DNA of 35,404 nt from an uncultured Eubacteriales bacterium (GTDB lineage Bacteria; Bacillota; Clostridia; Oscillospirales; Acutalibacteraceae), in assembly GCA_934630515.1 (NCBI GenBank), contig CAKTVV010000026.1:1-35404 (forward strand). The letters run 5' to 3'. The translations under genes and the position numbers were made by a program. This document shows, one piece after another, positions 33,179 to 35,404 of this stretch; within the stretch, counting starts at the first letter, position 1, and every line of letters starts with the position of its first letter. A model generated the notes under the pieces. That model had not been told where the DNA came from. It was given only the letters and a program-made list of their open reading frames with translations, and did not search any database.

Positions 33179-34304
33179 GGTAGCTGAAAAGGTCGCAAAA
33201 AAAGAAAAACATACCCGGGAGCCGCTGCTGTATGTGGTGAAACGGGATACGATGTCCATGGGCAAGGCAGTGCTGATACGGGTCATTGCCATTCTGCTGG
33301 CGTTGGTGGTCAGCGGTGTGGTGACGAAGGTGCTGACCGGGGATAACCCCCTCTCCATTTTTGCCACCATCGTCAAGGGCGCCTTTGGTACCGGGCGGAC
33401 GCTGGTGACCCTCCATGACATTGCGATCCTCTTGTGCATTGCGCTGGCGGTGACGCCTGCGTTCCGGATGCGGTTCTGGAATACCGGCGCCGAGGGTCAG
33501 GTGCTGATCGGCTGTCTGGCGACGGCGGTGTGCATGCTGACGCTGGGCGGCAAGGTACCGGACGGACTGTTGATTCTCATTATGACCGTGGCGGCGATCC
33601 TGGCCGGTGTGATCTGGGGCGTGATCCCCGCTTTCTTCAAGGCACATTGGGGAACGAACGAAACGCTGTTCACTCTGATGATGAACTATGTGGCGATCCA
33701 GCTGATCGAATACTTCCTCAAGGTGGCGGATAAATCCGGCTCCAACGTGGTGGGTCCCGATCTGCTGAACCACGGATGGTTCCCCAATCTGTTCGGTGTG
33801 CAGTATTTGCTGAATATTCTGATCGTGGCGGTGCTGACCGTATTGATGTATATTTACCTCAAATACAGCAAGCACGGCTATGAGATCTCGGTGGTGGGTG
33901 AGAGCGAGAACACCGCCCGCTATATCGGCATCAATGTGAAGAAGGTCATCATCCGCACCATGGCGCTGTCCGGTGCTATCTGCGGTGTTGTCGGTCTGCT
34001 GCTGGTGGGCGGTTCCTCCCACTCCATCGATTCCAATTTGGCGGATGGACGGGGCTTTACCGCCATCATGGTATCCTGGCTGGCGAAATTCAACCCCATC
34101 TTTATGATCCTCACTACCCTGCTGCTGGTGTTTCTGGAGCGGGGCGCCGATGAGGTGGCGTCCAAATTCGGACTCAATGGCGATTTTGCCGACATTCTCA
34201 CCGGTATCATTCTGTTTTTCATCATCGGGTGCGAGTTCTTCATCCATTATGAGGTGCATATGAACCGGCACAAGCAGGCGGCTGCGGCAAAGGAGGGGAA
34301 CTGA
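33171..34304 (+). CDS. nupP: Nucleoside ABC transporter permease 1
   Basis: 377 residues, GTG start with AAAGGGGG (33155-33162) 8 nt upstream and an 8-nt overlap with the ATPase gene. A basic cytoplasmic N-terminus, then eight to ten TM helices of the BPD_transp_2 type (COG4603). FRMRFWNTGAEGQVLIGCLA is the family hallmark, as are IGINVKKVIIRTMALSGAIC and GRGFTAIMVSWLAKFNP. It pairs with the next permease to form the channel for nucleosides. Confidence 0.94.
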   Translation: MAKVAEKVAKKEKHTREPLLYVVKRDTMSMGKAVLIRVIAILLALVVSGVVTKVLTGDNPLSIFATIVKGAFGTGRTLVTLHDIAILLCIALAVTPAFRMRFWNTGAEGQVLIGCLATAVCMLTLGGKVPDGLLILIMTVAAILAGVIWGVIPAFFKAHWGTNETLFTLMMNYVAIQLIEYFLKVADKSGSNVVGPDLLNHGWFPNLFGVQYLLNILIVAVLTVLMYIYLKYSKHGYEISVVGESENTARYIGINVKKVIIRTMALSGAICGVVGLLLVGGSSHSIDSNLADGRGFTAIMVSWLAKFNPIFMILTTLLLVFLERGADEVASKFGLNGDFADILTGIILFFIIGCEFFIHYEVHMNRHKQAAAAKEGN

Positions 34305-34305
34305 C

Positions 34306-35286
34306 ATGGAAGTAGTCATTGGATTCATCCAGCGGGCGATCCTGCAGGGGACGCCGCTGCTGTACGGCTCCACCGGTGAAATTCTTACCGAGAAGTCCGG
34401 TAACCTGAATCTGGGTATCCCCGGTATTATGTATATCGGCGCTATCTCCGGTGTGGTGGGCGGCTTTTTCTATCAGACCTCCGGCGCCAAGATCATTCCG
34501 TTCTGGGCGGTGCTGATCCCGCTGCTGTGCTGTTTGGCGGGCTCGCTGCTGGCGTCGCTGCTGTATTGCTTCCTCACCGTTACGCTGAAGGCGAATCAGA
34601 ACGTGACCGGTCTGGCACTGACCACCTTCGGTGTGGGACTGGGGAACTTCTTCGGCGGCTCGCTCATCAAGATCGTTAAGAGCGACGTGCCGTATCTGGC
34701 GCTGGTGAAGATCGCCAAGGCGTATAAGGTGACGCTACCCTTTGCGGATAAGCTGGGCTCGGTGGGGAATCTGCTGTTCTCCTATGGGTTTATGGTGTAT
34801 CTGGCGGTGATTCTTGCCGTGGCGGCGAGCATCGTCCTAAAGCGGACCCGCATGGGTCTGCAGCTGCGGGCGGTGGGCGAGAACCCCGCCACTGCCGATG
34901 CGGCGGGCATCAACGTGACCCGGTATAAGTACGGTGCCACTTGCATAGGCGGCATGATCGCCGGTCTGGGCGGCCTGTTCTACATCATGGACTACAGCAA
35001 CGGCATTTGGTCGAACAACGGCTTTGGCGACCGTGGCTGGCTGGCGATCGCCATCGTGATCTTTGCCACCTGGAAGCCCACCATGGCGATCCTCGGCTCT
35101 TACCTGTTCGGTGCGCTGTATATTCTCTTTAACTACATTAAAGTGCCGATGCAGGTGCTGCCGCTCATCCAGATGCTGCCCTATGTGGTGACGATTTTGG
35201 TGCTGGTAGCGGTCAGCATCCGGAAAAAGCGGGAAAATCAGCCGCCGGCGTCTTTGGGATTGTCCTATTTCCGGGAGGAACGGTAA
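34306..35286 (+). CDS. nupQ: Nucleoside ABC transporter permease 2
   Basis: 326 residues, ATG with GAGGGGAA upstream, one base after the previous stop. BPD_transp_2 type (COG1079): TPLLYGSTGEILTEKSGNLN, then LGIPGIMYIGA, is the classical start of the second permease. The cytoplasmic loop LRAVGENPATADAAGINVTR is the ATPase-contact region, and FGDRGWLAIAIVIFATWKP is typical as well. It is the last gene of the purine operon in the window; no clear terminator follows. Confidence 0.94.
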   Translation: MEVVIGFIQRAILQGTPLLYGSTGEILTEKSGNLNLGIPGIMYIGAISGVVGGFFYQTSGAKIIPFWAVLIPLLCCLAGSLLASLLYCFLTVTLKANQNVTGLALTTFGVGLGNFFGGSLIKIVKSDVPYLALVKIAKAYKVTLPFADKLGSVGNLLFSYGFMVYLAVILAVAASIVLKRTRMGLQLRAVGENPATADAAGINVTRYKYGATCIGGMIAGLGGLFYIMDYSNGIWSNNGFGDRGWLAIAIVIFATWKPTMAILGSYLFGALYILFNYIKVPMQVLPLIQMLPYVVTILVLVAVSIRKKRENQPPASLGLSYFREER

Positions 35287-35404
35287 ATACGCCTGTATAG
35301 GCAGAAAAAGCGCCCTCCGATGTGCATTGATATGTACCCAGTTTTCTGGACACCGTTATTTGAATTGAACAATTAGTTTCGCATCATGGATGCTTCCCGG
35401 AATT
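35287..35404. other. Terminal non-coding stretch, possible IS end
   Basis: The 118 nt after the last gene turn AT-rich from about 35333. TGTACCCAGTTTTCTGGACA (35333-35352) begins with TG and resembles the inverted ends of IS3-family elements. Only one end and no transposase are in view, so this is tentative. No terminator hairpin with a T run is visible. Confidence 0.35.

Noticed and set aside
30074..33439. Long antisense open frame of over 1100 codons
   Set aside because: It lies opposite xpt, the Bmp-type lipoprotein and the ATPase gene, is rich in His/Arg/Gln as expected for the complement of GC-rich codons, and has no ribosome binding site or family motif.
1..35404. CRISPR array
   Set aside because: No regularly spaced short direct repeats are visible; the only repeats are the protein modules in the first gene.

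Overview
The window looks like chromosome from a GC-rich Gram-positive anaerobe of the class Clostridia (Oscillospiraceae/Ruminococcaceae-like). The basis is strong GGAGG-type ribosome binding sites with frequent GTG/TTG starts, several lipobox lipoproteins, surface proteins with a C-terminal anchor, consensus sigma-A promoters, a guanine riboswitch and an ECF sigma/anti-sigma pair of a type common in that group. The placement is an inference from gene style, not from a marker gene.

Region 1 (1-23813, all + strand) is one co-directional array of 13 genes with gaps of at most about 80 nt and several overlaps. It reads as a carbohydrate capture, import and degradation operon whose 5' end lies outside the window. 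In order: a large multi-module surface protein (5' truncated), a second membrane-anchored surface protein, a membrane-tethered SurA/PrsA-N-like protein, a parallel beta-helix lipoprotein, a conventional sugar-binding lipoprotein, an unusual 960-residue carbohydrate-binding-module/solute-binding-protein fusion, a first permease pair, an NHL/TPR membrane protein, a Yip1-family membrane protein, a DUF5696-type lipoprotein, a second permease pair, a YesS-like transmembrane AraC regulator and a GH2 beta-mannosidase-like enzyme. No ABC ATPase is encoded with the two permease pairs, so a shared MsmX-like ATPase elsewhere must be assumed. The composition suggests binding and import of a mannose-containing polymer or glycan by a large surface assembly. 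This region is the best candidate for an incompletely described system.

Region 2 (about 23814-27400) is visibly more AT-rich. It carries, on the - strand, an ECF sigma factor and a membrane-anchored partner (probable anti-sigma) with their own promoter, then an IS3-type transposase on the + strand. It abuts a tRNA-Ser(GGA) gene (- strand) with a perfect consensus promoter. This looks like an inserted patch between two GC-rich blocks.

Region 3 (27496-29331) holds a promoter and a two-gene unit: a GtrB/DPM-type membrane glycosyltransferase and a membrane-anchored N-acetylmuramoyl-L-alanine amidase.

Region 4 (29393-35286) is a purine salvage operon: consensus promoter, guanine-class riboswitch with terminator, xanthine phosphoribosyltransferase (xpt), then a nucleoside ABC importer (Bmp-type lipoprotein, double ATPase, two permeases; NupNOPQ-like). 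A hairpin between the binding-protein gene and the ATPase gene probably sets the binding protein above the membrane parts. The last 118 nt carry no gene and may contain the tip of another insertion sequence.
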